13,252 bases of DNA from an uncultured Bacteroidota bacterium. GTDB taxonomy: Bacteria > Bacteroidota > Bacteroidia > Chitinophagales > Chitinophagaceae. The notes beneath the pieces were generated by a model. That model saw only the letters and a program-made list of their open reading frames with translations. It was not told where the DNA came from and did not search any database. Positions 7,475 through 13,252 of the stretch are shown here, one piece after another. The DNA lies in contig CAIVKT010000285.1 of the NCBI GenBank assembly GCA_903906615.1, positions 1 through 13,252 on the forward strand. Reading direction: 5' to 3'. A program made the translations under genes and the position numbers. The first letter of the stretch is position 1, and the number at the start of each line of letters is the position of its first letter.

Positions 7475-8257
7475 TCACCTGTCATACGTCAGCGTTATGG
7501 GCAAACCCCACAACTTCCGCTCTCCGGATATCAGCGATATGCTGTCTATCTTAATTGTACATGGGCCATCCCATTCTTTTATCTTATCCTTCATCTGGTA
7601 GGTGAATTCAGCGCCCTGCGATGCCATAGGCCCCCATGTCTGGCCTTTTGAGTTGCTGATGCTAAACGAGTAACTACGCACATCGCAGCTTGCATCCTGC
7701 GATATCAGCCTCGGCGCCAGCATGATCAACTCGCGCGATGTATGCGCCCCTTTGATCTGCCCGATCAATACCGTTACGATACCGTTGGATGATGCAGGTT
7801 CTTCAGCTTTTACAATTTTAGCCGGTTTTGCCGGTTTGGTTTTTACAGAAGGTGCAGTAACAGGTTTAGGCTTAGTAGCTACTGCCGGTGTAGCGTCTGG
7901 CACCATTGTAGTTACAGCAGCCGGTGTTGTCGCAGGTTTTACAGGCGCAGCCGATCTTACCGCAGGCGTGGTGGGAGTGTATGCTGGTGTATGCCGTGCT
8001 GTAGTTGCGGGTTTTATAGGAGTTGTCGCCGGGCCAGGTGTTGCAATGGTTGTCGCCTTTGCAGTTGCAGCCGGGGTTGGTGTGGGTGCTGCTGTTACCG
8101 TAGGTGCAGGCATTGCCTTTGCTGTATCTGCCGCCTGTGCCGCCAATTGTTTGGCCTTCTTTTCTCTCTGTCGCTCCATTGCATCGCCGAAAGGGTGGTC
8201 TTGCGCAAAGGAGGGTAGTGAAGATATTAGTACGAAAAATAAGAGGAAGTTTTTCAT
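7475..8257 (-). CDS. Secreted Ala/Pro/Thr-rich protein with GldM C-terminal-like domain
   Basis: This 260-residue protein has a signal peptide at 1-18 (K-N-F-L-L-F-F-V-L, then S-F-A before Q-D). A short charged segment R-Q-R-E-K-K-A-K follows. Residues about 45-155 form a low-complexity linker dominated by Ala, Thr, Pro and Val with scattered Lys, probably extended and disordered. Residues about 159-260 form a compact domain with C191 and C233. Its pattern (V-R-S-Y-S-F-S-I, E-F-T-Y-Q-M-K-D-K-I, I-K-I-D-S-I, then G-E-R-K-L-W-G-L-P-I-T-L) resembles the last domain of GldM/PorM of gliding and type IX secretion. The rest of GldM and other gld genes are absent. A periplasmic or envelope role is inferred; no precise function is known. 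The overlapping plus-strand frame is a low-complexity shadow. Confidence 0.8.
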   Translation of the reverse strand: MKNFLLFFVLISSLPSFAQDHPFGDAMERQREKKAKQLAAQAADTAKAMPAPTVTAAPTPTPAATAKATTIATPGPATTPIKPATTARHTPAYTPTTPAVRSAAPVKPATTPAAVTTMVPDATPAVATKPKPVTAPSVKTKPAKPAKIVKAEEPASSNGIVTVLIGQIKGAHTSRELIMLAPRLISQDASCDVRSYSFSISNSKGQTWGPMASQGAEFTYQMKDKIKEWDGPCTIKIDSISLISGERKLWGLPITLTYDR

Positions 8258-8286
8258 GTGGATGTGGTTTGGTTAAAAATACGCAT

Positions 8287-8294
8287 CAAAATTA
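8287..8294 (-). promoter_or_regulatory. Putative -7 promoter element of the GldM-C-like protein gene
   Basis: On the minus strand this is TAATTTTG, matching TAnnTTTG and ending 29 bases before the ATG at 8257. It lies in the 58-bp gap after feoA, so the secreted protein can be transcribed on its own rather than only by read-through from feoA. No -33 partner is evident. Confidence 0.45.
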
Positions 8295-8315
8295 AATATT
8301 GCAAAAAGGACAGGA

Positions 8316-8561
8316 TCACTCCGTGGTCACCCATATCATATCGGCATCTTTTTTGCGGATGCTGAGGTAGTAACCGGCAATTTGTATGGCCATAGGGTCG
8401 CCCATCGGGGCGATCATTTCTACCCATACCGGCTCGCCGGGTATGCAGCCCATTTCCATCAGTGTGAGCTGAAATTCACTCTCGTCGTGGCTGGTGATCA
8501 CGGCCTTTGTACCCGCACGCAGCTTCGACAGTCGCATCACTTTTTCTTCCTGCACTTTCAT
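8316..8561 (-). CDS. feoA: FeoA-like small cytoplasmic protein
   Basis: This 81-residue protein is an SH3-like FeoA domain. It reads L-S-K-L-R-A-G-T-K-A-V-I near the front, then L-M-E-M-G-C-I-P-G-E-P-V-W-V, A-P-M-G-D-P-M-A-I, and closes with I-A-G-Y-Y-L-S-I-R-K-K-D-A-D-M-I-W-V. FeoA domains associate with the FeoB ferrous iron transporter at the inner membrane and influence its activity. Here no feoB follows; the next minus-strand gene encodes an unrelated secreted protein. The open frame continues upstream to 8978, but that part is antisense to the globin gene. The ATG at 8561 gives the normal FeoA length; a second ATG at 8537 would give 73 residues. It diverges from a truncated haemoglobin across 66 bp. 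Confidence 0.85.
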   Translation of the reverse strand: MKVQEEKVMRLSKLRAGTKAVITSHDESEFQLTLMEMGCIPGEPVWVEMIAPMGDPMAIQIAGYYLSIRKKDADMIWVTTE

Positions 8562-8566
8562 GTAGG

Positions 8567-8574
8567 CAAAGGTA
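8567..8574 (-). promoter_or_regulatory. Putative -7 promoter element of feoA
   Basis: On the minus strand this is TACCTTTG, matching TAnnTTTG. Only the five bases CCTAC separate it from the feoA ATG, implying a leaderless or nearly leaderless message. An upstream TTTTTTG has a 14-base spacer, shorter than usual for a -33 element. Confidence 0.45.
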
Positions 8575-8597
8575 CGAAGTAATACAGGCAAAAAAGC

Positions 8598-8605
8598 TAC
8601 TTTTG
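8598..8605 (+). promoter_or_regulatory. Putative -7 promoter element of the globin-ade pair
   Basis: TACTTTTG matches TAnnTTTG and ends 22 bases before the globin ATG at 8628. It lies back to back with the feoA element in a 66-bp divergent gap, so one regulator could act on both. No palindromic operator was recognised there. Confidence 0.5.
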
Positions 8606-8627
8606 AAGGACTGAAACCACGCATGCT

Positions 8628-9020
8628 ATGCAGGATATTACCACCACAGCCGATGTAGAACTGCTCATCAATACCTTTTACGATAAAGTAAAAAATGATG
8701 ATACGATAGGCTACATTTTTAACGAGGTGATAGGCAGCGACTGGAGCCACCACCTGCCGGTAATGTATAAATTCTGGAACATGGTGCTGCTTACTATACC
8801 CGGCTACGAGGGGTATCCTACATACAAGCATTTGGAGGTAAATAAACAGGTGCCACTTAAAAAAGAACACTTCGACCGCTGGCTGCTCCTCTGGTACGAC
8901 ACTATTGACCATCTCTTTAAAGGCGAGATAGCTGACCAGGCCAAGACGAAGGCGGAACTGATGGCCAACCTCATACACATCAAGATAGAAGAATCAGCCA
9001 AAGAAGGTTTCATCCAATAA
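8628..9020 (+). CDS. Group III truncated haemoglobin
   Basis: This 130-residue haem protein matches group III truncated globins. Aligned by eye with Campylobacter jejuni Ctb, the key positions are present: Tyr18 (B10) in F-Y-D-K-V, His42 (E7) in D-W-S-H-H-L, proximal His68 (F8) in Y-K-H-L-E, and Trp85 (G8) in F-D-R-W-L-L-L-W. The F-W at 49-50 and G-Y-E-G-Y-P at 59-64 also fit. Such globins are soluble and cytoplasmic. They bind O2 or NO, and Ctb affects respiration under low oxygen and nitrosative stress; the role here is inferred by family only. The ATG at 8628 gives full family length. It shares a divergent promoter region with feoA, and adenine deaminase follows after 11 bp. Confidence 0.92.
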   Translation: MQDITTTADVELLINTFYDKVKNDDTIGYIFNEVIGSDWSHHLPVMYKFWNMVLLTIPGYEGYPTYKHLEVNKQVPLKKEHFDRWLLLWYDTIDHLFKGEIADQAKTKAELMANLIHIKIEESAKEGFIQ

Positions 9021-9031
9021 AACTCACCAAA

Positions 9032-10666
9032 TTGTTTACTTTATCAGGCAAGCTTATTGATCTTTTTCAGCGGAGGATATATCCGGCGCAGGTGGTTATT
9101 AAAGACGGTCGCATACACGCTGTTACCGAAACTGAAACTGCCGAAGACCGCTACCTGCTGCCGGGCTTTGTGGATGCGCATATACATATCGAAAGCTCTA
9201 TGCTCGTGCCCACAGCGTTTGCACAGATAGCCGTGGTTCACGGAACAGTTGCAACCGTATCAGACCCGCACGAGATAGCCAATGTAAATGGCCTGGCCGG
9301 TGTGCAGTACATGATTGATAACAGCAAGCTATCCCCATTCAAGTTCTTCTTTGGCGCACCCTCGTGCGTACCTGCCACTGCGTTTGAAACAGCGGGTGCC
9401 ACGCTTGATGCCGCAGCAGTAGAAACACTGCTCCAAAACCCCGATATCTGGTATTTATCGGAGCTGATGAACTATCCCGGTGTGCTGTATGGCGATCCTG
9501 AGGTGCTTGCCAAGATAGCTGCCGCAAAGCGAGCAGGAAAACCTGTAGATGGCCATGCGCCCGGCTTGCGGGGCAGCGAAGCAGCAATGTATGCTGCCGC
9601 AGGTATCACCACCGATCATGAATGCTTCACCCTGGATGAAGCACTGGATAAAATTGCTGCCGGTATGCACATTCTTATCAGGGAGGGTAGCGCAGCCAAA
9701 AACTATGAAGCCCTTGCGCCCCTGTTGCATTCGCACCCCGATCGGGTAATGTTTTGCAGCGATGATAAGCATCCCGATGAGCTGTTGCTACACCACATCA
9801 ATGGCCTCGTGAAACGCTCCCTGCAAAAGGGATACGACCTTTATGATGTGCTGCGTGCTGCCTGTGTGCACCCCGTATTGCATTACAAACTGCCTGTGGG
9901 CCTGCTGCGTATTGGCGACCCCGCAGATTTCATTGTTATCAATAACCTTACCGACTTCGACATACTGCAAACCTACATCGGCGGCGAACTGGTAGCAGAA
10001 AACCACACATGTTTACTTCCTTCTATTCCCGCCACAGCTATCAATAACTTTAAGGCTACCCGAAAACAAGTGGCGGATTTTGCGATACGGACATCTACCG
10101 CTGCACCCACTATTCGTGTTATAGAGGCCATTGAAGGGCAATTGGTGACCAATTGCCTGCAACTGCCTGCAAAGGTGGAAGGCGGCTACATGGTGAGCGA
10201 TACCTCGTGGGGCATACTCAAAATAGCTGTCATCAACCGATATGAACCATCGGCCGCTGTGGCTACTGGCTTTATCAAAAACTTTGGGTTGCAGCGTGGT
10301 GCGATTGCCTCTACAGTCGCGCATGATTGCCACAACATTATAGCTGTGGGTGTTGATGATGCTTCTATATGCGCTGCTGTAAATGCCCTTATTGATTGTA
10401 AGGGTGGCATAGCAGTCGCCCGCAGCGAGGCCAGTGTCGACTTATTGCAACTGCCCGTAGCAGGCCTTATGTCATTGGATAGTGCAGAAGAAGTAGCAAG
10501 TGCTTATACACATCTTAATAGTATTGTGCGTAGCCTCGGCTCGCCATTGCATGCACCGTTTATGACGCTATCCTTCATGGCCTTGCTCGTCATCCCCTCA
10601 TTAAAGCTAAGCGATAAAGGACTATTTGATGGCAGCAAGTTTGCGTTTACAGATGTAGAGGTATAA
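9032..10666 (+). CDS. ade: Adenine deaminase
   Basis: This 544-residue metal-dependent amidohydrolase converts adenine to hypoxanthine and ammonia in purine salvage. A short beta-sandwich N-terminal segment leads to G-F-V-D-A-H-I-H (metal ligands H50 and H52) and I-E-S-S-M-L-V-P. Then come DPHEIANV (78-85), G-H-A-P-G-L (H175), T-T-D-H-E (193-197) and F-C-S-D-D-K-H-P (241-248). The C-terminal third is the adenine-deaminase-specific domain, with H-D-C-H-N-I-I-A-V-G and a cysteine-rich stretch. Length is close to the roughly 590 residues of the E. coli enzyme. The start is TTG at 9032: no in-frame ATG lies nearby and the fold begins at once with F-T-L-S-G-K-L-I-D. The 11-bp gap to the globin gene has no Shine-Dalgarno sequence, suggesting co-transcription. 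Confidence 0.95.
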   Translation: MFTLSGKLIDLFQRRIYPAQVVIKDGRIHAVTETETAEDRYLLPGFVDAHIHIESSMLVPTAFAQIAVVHGTVATVSDPHEIANVNGLAGVQYMIDNSKLSPFKFFFGAPSCVPATAFETAGATLDAAAVETLLQNPDIWYLSELMNYPGVLYGDPEVLAKIAAAKRAGKPVDGHAPGLRGSEAAMYAAAGITTDHECFTLDEALDKIAAGMHILIREGSAAKNYEALAPLLHSHPDRVMFCSDDKHPDELLLHHINGLVKRSLQKGYDLYDVLRAACVHPVLHYKLPVGLLRIGDPADFIVINNLTDFDILQTYIGGELVAENHTCLLPSIPATAINNFKATRKQVADFAIRTSTAAPTIRVIEAIEGQLVTNCLQLPAKVEGGYMVSDTSWGILKIAVINRYEPSAAVATGFIKNFGLQRGAIASTVAHDCHNIIAVGVDDASICAAVNALIDCKGGIAVARSEASVDLLQLPVAGLMSLDSAEEVASAYTHLNSIVRSLGSPLHAPFMTLSFMALLVIPSLKLSDKGLFDGSKFAFTDVEV

Positions 10667-10687
10667 ACAGAATCACTACACACACCA

Positions 10688-10830
10688 CGTAGAGACGCAT
10701 TGAATCCCTCCACTCGCGTCGGGGCAGTCAACGCATCCGCGTAGGGCAGGGAATGACTAACTCCCCTGCTAAGGAGGGTACAGCCTGCAAACAATGGCGA
10801 AGCAATTATTTTCAGGCAGGGGTGGTAGTG
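10688..10830. repeat. Degenerate intergenic repeat remnants
   Basis: The stretch is built from short inverted pairs: GACGC/GCGTC (10694-10698 and 10716-10720), ACGC/GCGT (10731-10734 and 10739-10742), ACTCCCCT/AGGAGGGT (10760-10779, imperfect) and CCTGC/GCAGG (10784-10788 and 10816-10820). The words GTAGAGACGCA, CTCCCCT, GGCGAAGC and AGGGGTGGT resemble dispersed palindromic elements remembered from Bacteroidota and cyanobacterial genomes, here broken up by changes. With only one copy in the window, repeat status is inferred. Confidence 0.4.
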
Positions 10831-10891
10831 CTCGCGCAGGACAGGCAACCCAAACACCCACGCCAAATTCCAACCCCTAATAATTTATTTT

Positions 10892-10904
10892 CCAAATAAT
10901 TTGG
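10892..10904. promoter_or_regulatory. 13-bp perfect palindrome, possible operator
   Basis: CCAAATAATTTGG is perfectly symmetric around its central A. It lies 294 bp before the recA start, in AT-rich DNA. No regulator is known for it, and it could be a chance or structural feature. Confidence 0.3.
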
Positions 10905-10993
10905 CAATGTCAAGAATTGTGTATAATATTGTGTCGTAATTGAAGCGAAGCTCTTAAAAAGTAATGATTATTGACAAAGCCATCGAACCGGAT

Positions 10994-11019
10994 GGGGAGA
11001 AAATGGGGAAGAAAAGGGG
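10994..11019 (+). repeat. Three GGGG tracts at 11-bp spacing
   Basis: GGGG begins at 10994, 11005 and 11016, so the interval is exactly 11 bases each time. The A-rich spacers are AGAAAAT and AAGAAAA. A preceding GG (10990-10991) could act as a weak fourth run. The tracts are on the recA sense strand and about one helical turn apart. Confidence 0.5.
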
Positions 11020-11049
11020 AATTTTAATCAACATTTTTCACATAAAGCA

Positions 11050-11060
11050 TTGATTATCAA
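11050..11060. promoter_or_regulatory. TTGAT-T-ATCAA palindrome upstream of recA
   Basis: An 11-bp perfect inverted repeat lies about 97 bases upstream of the recA -7 element. Related half-sites are nearby: TAATCAA, 18 bases upstream in inverted orientation, and GTTGATAAC near 11120. The cluster could bind a repressor or activator of recA, but no Bacteroidota regulator site is recognised. Confidence 0.3.
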
Positions 11061-11156
11061 CTATAATTGTAAAATGATCACTTTTTTGACAAAAGGGGGG
11101 AAATTTACTTCCCGCAGTTGTTGATAACTTGATTTCAGGGGCAGGCTATTAAAAGG

Positions 11157-11164
11157 TAATTTTG
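11157..11164 (+). promoter_or_regulatory. Putative recA -7 promoter element
   Basis: TAATTTTG matches TAnnTTTG, with TTTC at 11133-11136 as a near-match -33 element across a 20-base spacer. This spacing fits the Bacteroidota primary sigma factor. The predicted leader is about 25-30 nt and A-rich just before the ATG, with AAAAAAGTAAGTAAC and no strong Shine-Dalgarno. Confidence 0.55.
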
Positions 11165-11197
11165 GTTTAAATATTCATACGTAAAAAAGTAAGTAAC

Positions 11198-12199
11198 ATG
11201 GCAGACGACAAATTAAAAGTATTGAAGCTCGCACTCGACAAGATCGAGAAAGACTATGGCAAGGGATCGGTGATGATGCTCGGCGACAAGGGAACCGACG
11301 TTATGGAGGTCATCAGCACAGGCTCCATCGGGCTCGATGTAGCGCTGGGCGTGGGCGGACTGCCCCGTGGCCGTATAGTAGAAATATACGGGCCGGAATC
11401 TTCAGGTAAAACAACAATAGCCATACATACTATTGCACAGGCGCAAAAGAAAGGCGGTATCTGCGCAATAATAGATGCCGAGCACGCATTTGATGCCAGC
11501 TACGCCCGCAAACTGGGTGTGGATGTGGATAATCTTATCATTTCCCAGCCCGACTATGGCGAGCAGGGCCTCGAAATAGCTGATCGCCTCATCTCCAGCG
11601 GTGCTGTAGACGTGGTGGTTATCGACTCCGTAGCCGCACTGGTACCAAAAGGTGAGCTGGAAGGCGAAATGGGCGAAAGCAAAATGGGCCTGCAAGCCAG
11701 GCTGATGAGCCAGGCGCTACGCAAGCTCACTGCCACTATATCCCGCACCGGCTGCTGCTGCATATTCATCAACCAGCTCCGCGAGAAGATAGGCGTGATG
11801 TTTGGCAACCCCGAAACAACTACCGGCGGCAACGCCCTCAAGTTCTACGCATCCGTGCGACTCGATATCCGTCGTATCGCGCAGATCAAGGACGGCGACG
11901 TAGCCAGCGGCAACCGTACCCGTGTAAAGGTGGTGAAGAATAAAGTAGCTCCACCTTTCCGCCAGGTCGAGTTTGATATCATCTTCGGTGAGGGCATCAG
12001 CAAAATGGGCGAGATCATAGATATGGGCGTAGACCTGGGCATACTCCAGAAGAGTGGCTCATGGTTCAGCTACAACGAAAGCAAAATAGGCCAGGGCCGC
12101 GATTCTGTAAAGCAATTCCTTGCAGACAACCCCGAAGTTAGCGATGCTATAGAAGCCCGCATCAGGGAAGCCCTGCTGCCAACAGCAGTGCCTGCATAA
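11198..12199 (+). CDS. recA: RecA recombinase
   Basis: This 333-residue RecA is the ATP-dependent DNA strand-exchange protein of homologous recombination and DNA damage response. Walker A is GPESSGKT (65-72). The catalytic glutamate is E95 in I-D-A-E-H-A-F-D. Walker B is V-V-V-I-D-S (139-144). DNA-binding loop L1 lies near [10 protein letters not shown] (155-164). L2 follows F-I-N-Q (Q193) and includes GNPETTTGG (203-211). [11 protein letters not shown] and K-N-K-V-A-P-P-F are also intact. The C-terminal tail is short and, unlike E. coli RecA, has no long acidic end. The ATG start gives the expected N-terminal polymerisation helix. It is transcribed alone, between a long promoter region and a strong hairpin. 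Confidence 0.99.
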   Translation: MADDKLKVLKLALDKIEKDYGKGSVMMLGDKGTDVMEVISTGSIGLDVALGVGGLPRGRIVEIYGPESSGKTTIAIHTIAQAQKKGGICAIIDAEHAFDASYARKLGVDVDNLIISQPDYGEQGLEIADRLISSGAVDVVVIDSVAALVPKGELEGEMGESKMGLQARLMSQALRKLTATISRTGCCCIFINQLREKIGVMFGNPETTTGGNALKFYASVRLDIRRIAQIKDGDVASGNRTRVKVVKNKVAPPFRQVEFDIIFGEGISKMGEIIDMGVDLGILQKSGSWFSYNESKIGQGRDSVKQFLADNPEVSDAIEARIREALLPTAVPA

Positions 12200-12217
12200 A
12201 ACACTTAGTAAGTACAA

Positions 12218-12254
12218 AAACGATAAACGCCGCACTTTGTGGCGTTTATCGTTT
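12218..12254 (+). terminator. recA hairpin terminator
   Basis: The arms AAACGATAAACGCC and GGCGTTTATCGTTT are perfect 14-bp complements around a 9-base loop, starting 18 bases after the recA stop. The 3' arm ends in GTTT and is followed by a mixed sequence rather than a long T run. It should stop recA transcripts and separate them from the methyltransferase gene. Confidence 0.85.
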
Positions 12255-12346
12255 CTATAAACTGCTGCTGAAAAACCATTATAGATCGCTTTCGGCTCTT
12301 CCACTTACTACTTTCTGCTATATTTACACCTAACAACTATATTTAT

Positions 12347-12354
12347 TACTTTTG
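12347..12354 (+). promoter_or_regulatory. Putative -7 promoter element of the methyltransferase gene
   Basis: TACTTTTG matches TAnnTTTG. A TTTA at 12323-12326 lies 20 bases upstream as a weak -33 candidate. The leader would be about 55-60 nt and very AT-rich. It lies downstream of the recA hairpin, so the next gene has its own start signal. Confidence 0.45.
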
Positions 12355-12408
12355 ACCTGCTATTCATCAACGACACTTGATGCTTTTTAAATTTTAATTT
12401 TTACTTTT

Positions 12409-12416
12409 TAATTTTG
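12409..12416 (+). promoter_or_regulatory. Second TAnnTTTG element, adjacent to the methyltransferase ATG
   Basis: TAATTTTG ends three bases before the ATG at 12420. If it served as a promoter, transcription would begin at or inside the start codon, so it may instead be part of the T/A-rich leader. It is recorded because of its exact consensus match. Confidence 0.25.
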
Positions 12417-12419
12417 ACA

Positions 12420-13241
12420 ATGTCCCCGGAGCAGTTCTTTGAACTGATGCTGAAAGAATTAGAAGTGCATACCGAAATGCAGCCCTACTATAAATTCCTG
12501 GGCAAGCAGTCGTCATGGCACTTTCGCAGGAATTATTTTCTGGAGCGCCTGCGTTATATACAAAAGCATATTGTAGACGGCGGCATTAAGAACATGGACA
12601 TCTGGGACTGTGGCTGCGGCTACGGCACCACCTGCCTCTTCCTCGCTATGAACGGCATCAAAACATACGGCACCACGCTGGAGTTTTACTTTGAGACCGT
12701 GCAAAAGCGCAAAGATTACTGGAGCCAATACGGCGACACATCACTCTTCACCTGCACCTACGAGAACCTGTTTGATAACCAGCCCGCACCCAACAGCTAT
12801 AACTGGATCATAGTACAAGATACCCTGCACCACCTGGAGCCGATAAATGATGCCCTGCAGATATTCAACATCAGCCTGCGCAAAGGCGGCAAAATATTAT
12901 CAGTTGAGGAGAACGGCAATAATATTATACAACGCATAAAGCTCTATAAATACCGGGGCAATAAGCGCATCATCACCATTTGGGATGAACGCCTGCAAAA
13001 AGATATACTCATAGGAAACGAGAACATCCGTAGCCTGGCCAACTGGAGGAAACTGTTCGAAAAGAACGGATTCAGCATACCGGATTCCATGGTGCAATAT
13101 GTGCGCTACTATCTCCCCTTCCAATACAAGTCAGCAGACCCAGAAAAGTTGTTGCAGAAAGAACGGGAGATACAATCCTCAAAAGGTTTCCGCCGCGAAT
13201 ACTTTTTCTTCGGGCTCAACTTTATCGCCGAGAAAAAGTAA
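12420..13241 (+). CDS. Class I SAM-dependent methyltransferase, substrate unknown
   Basis: The product is 273 residues from the ATG at 12420; a TTG two codons earlier is also possible but less likely. The Rossmann-type SAM-binding motif I is W-D-C-G-C-G-Y-G (62-69). An acidic residue ending strand 2 is in T-T-L-E-F (E88). D-T-L-H-H-L-E-P (134-141) is the motif IV region, and R-K-G-G-K-I-L-S-V-E-E (154-164) follows motif V. The N-terminal 55 residues are helical and include F-R-R-N-Y-F-L-E-R-L-R-Y, probably a substrate-binding cap. The C-terminal 90 residues are basic and aromatic. Nothing in the sequence fixes the substrate; lipid, quinone or glycan methylation are possible. It stands apart from recA behind a terminator and runs nearly to the window end, so downstream partners cannot be seen. 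Confidence 0.85.
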   Translation: MSPEQFFELMLKELEVHTEMQPYYKFLGKQSSWHFRRNYFLERLRYIQKHIVDGGIKNMDIWDCGCGYGTTCLFLAMNGIKTYGTTLEFYFETVQKRKDYWSQYGDTSLFTCTYENLFDNQPAPNSYNWIIVQDTLHHLEPINDALQIFNISLRKGGKILSVEENGNNIIQRIKLYKYRGNKRIITIWDERLQKDILIGNENIRSLANWRKLFEKNGFSIPDSMVQYVRYYLPFQYKSADPEKLLQKEREIQSSKGFRREYFFFGLNFIAEKK

Positions 13242-13252
13242 CCAAAGTAACA

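Larger units (their letters stand above)
10667..11197. other. 531-bp gene-free region between ade and recA
   Basis: No convincing gene was found on either strand. The first part (10688-10860) is GC-richer and looks like decayed intergenic repeat sequence. The rest is AT-rich and holds a 13-bp palindrome (10892-10904), three phased G tracts (10994-11019), an 11-bp palindrome (11050-11060), a run of six G (11095-11100) and the recA -7 element. It is by far the longest non-coding gap in the window. Confidence 0.75.

Noticed and set aside
7722..8276. 184-codon plus-strand Gly/Ala/Val-rich open frame
   Set aside because: It is the complement of the Ala/Pro/Thr-rich linker. The minus strand has the signal peptide and a folded C-terminal domain, so the plus frame is a low-complexity shadow.
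8562..8978. Long N-terminal extension of the feoA frame
   Set aside because: It is antisense to the globin gene and unrelated to FeoA; the ATG at 8561 gives the normal FeoA length.
10504..10866. 120-codon minus-strand open frame
   Set aside because: Half is antisense to ade and the rest runs through repeat-like sequence; no domain or plausible composition.
11054..11127. DnaA-box-like TTATCAACT (11054-11062) and TTATCAACA (minus, 11119-11127), possible origin
   Set aside because: Only two imperfect boxes, no dnaA/dnaN or other origin neighbours, and the same sequence is better treated as possible recA regulatory half-sites.
10667..11197. CRISPR array or small RNA gene in the long gap
   Set aside because: No regularly spaced direct repeats of CRISPR size and no convincing promoter-plus-terminator pair enclosing a stable RNA.

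Overview
The window looks like a chromosomal segment of a Bacteroidota bacterium, probably of the Chitinophagales/Chitinophagaceae type. This rests on recognition rather than a search. The RecA is of the Bacteroidota kind. Eight TAnnTTTG hexamer-type -7 promoter elements lie in the gene gaps. Clear Shine-Dalgarno sequences are almost absent. One secreted protein carries a C-terminal domain resembling that of the gliding/type IX secretion protein GldM.

Region 1 (1-6961) is mostly surface-glycan synthesis. A secreted START-domain protein (its start codon cut by the window edge) converges on a minus-strand pair: an AsnB-type glutamine amidotransferase/synthetase (3821 to 1872) and a GT4-like glycosyltransferase (1875 to 646), coupled by an ATGA overlap. 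Diverging from asnB is a plus-strand run: a second GT-B glycosyltransferase (3954-5264), a WlbA/WbpB-type UDP-GlcNAcA 3-dehydrogenase (5320-6261) and a PurN-like formyltransferase (6272-6961) with an intact Asn-His-Asp catalytic set. Together the asnB, wlbA and formyltransferase genes suggest a glycan containing a 3-amino uronic acid that is N-formylated and perhaps amidated. The required aminotransferase, 6-dehydrogenase and epimerase are not in the window.

Region 2 (7020-10666) is mixed. It holds a small DoxX-family membrane protein, a bidirectional hairpin, a secreted Ala/Pro/Thr-rich protein with a GldM-C-like domain, and an orphan FeoA diverging from a group III truncated haemoglobin. 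The haemoglobin gene is followed 11 bp later by adenine deaminase, which uses a TTG start.

Region 3 (10667-13252) begins with 531 bp without a gene. This gap carries decayed intergenic repeat sequence, perfect short palindromes and three GGGG tracts at exact 11-bp spacing, leading into the recA promoter. recA ends at a strong hairpin terminator and is followed by a SAM-dependent methyltransferase of unknown substrate. No tRNA, rRNA, CRISPR array, insertion sequence or phage gene was seen.
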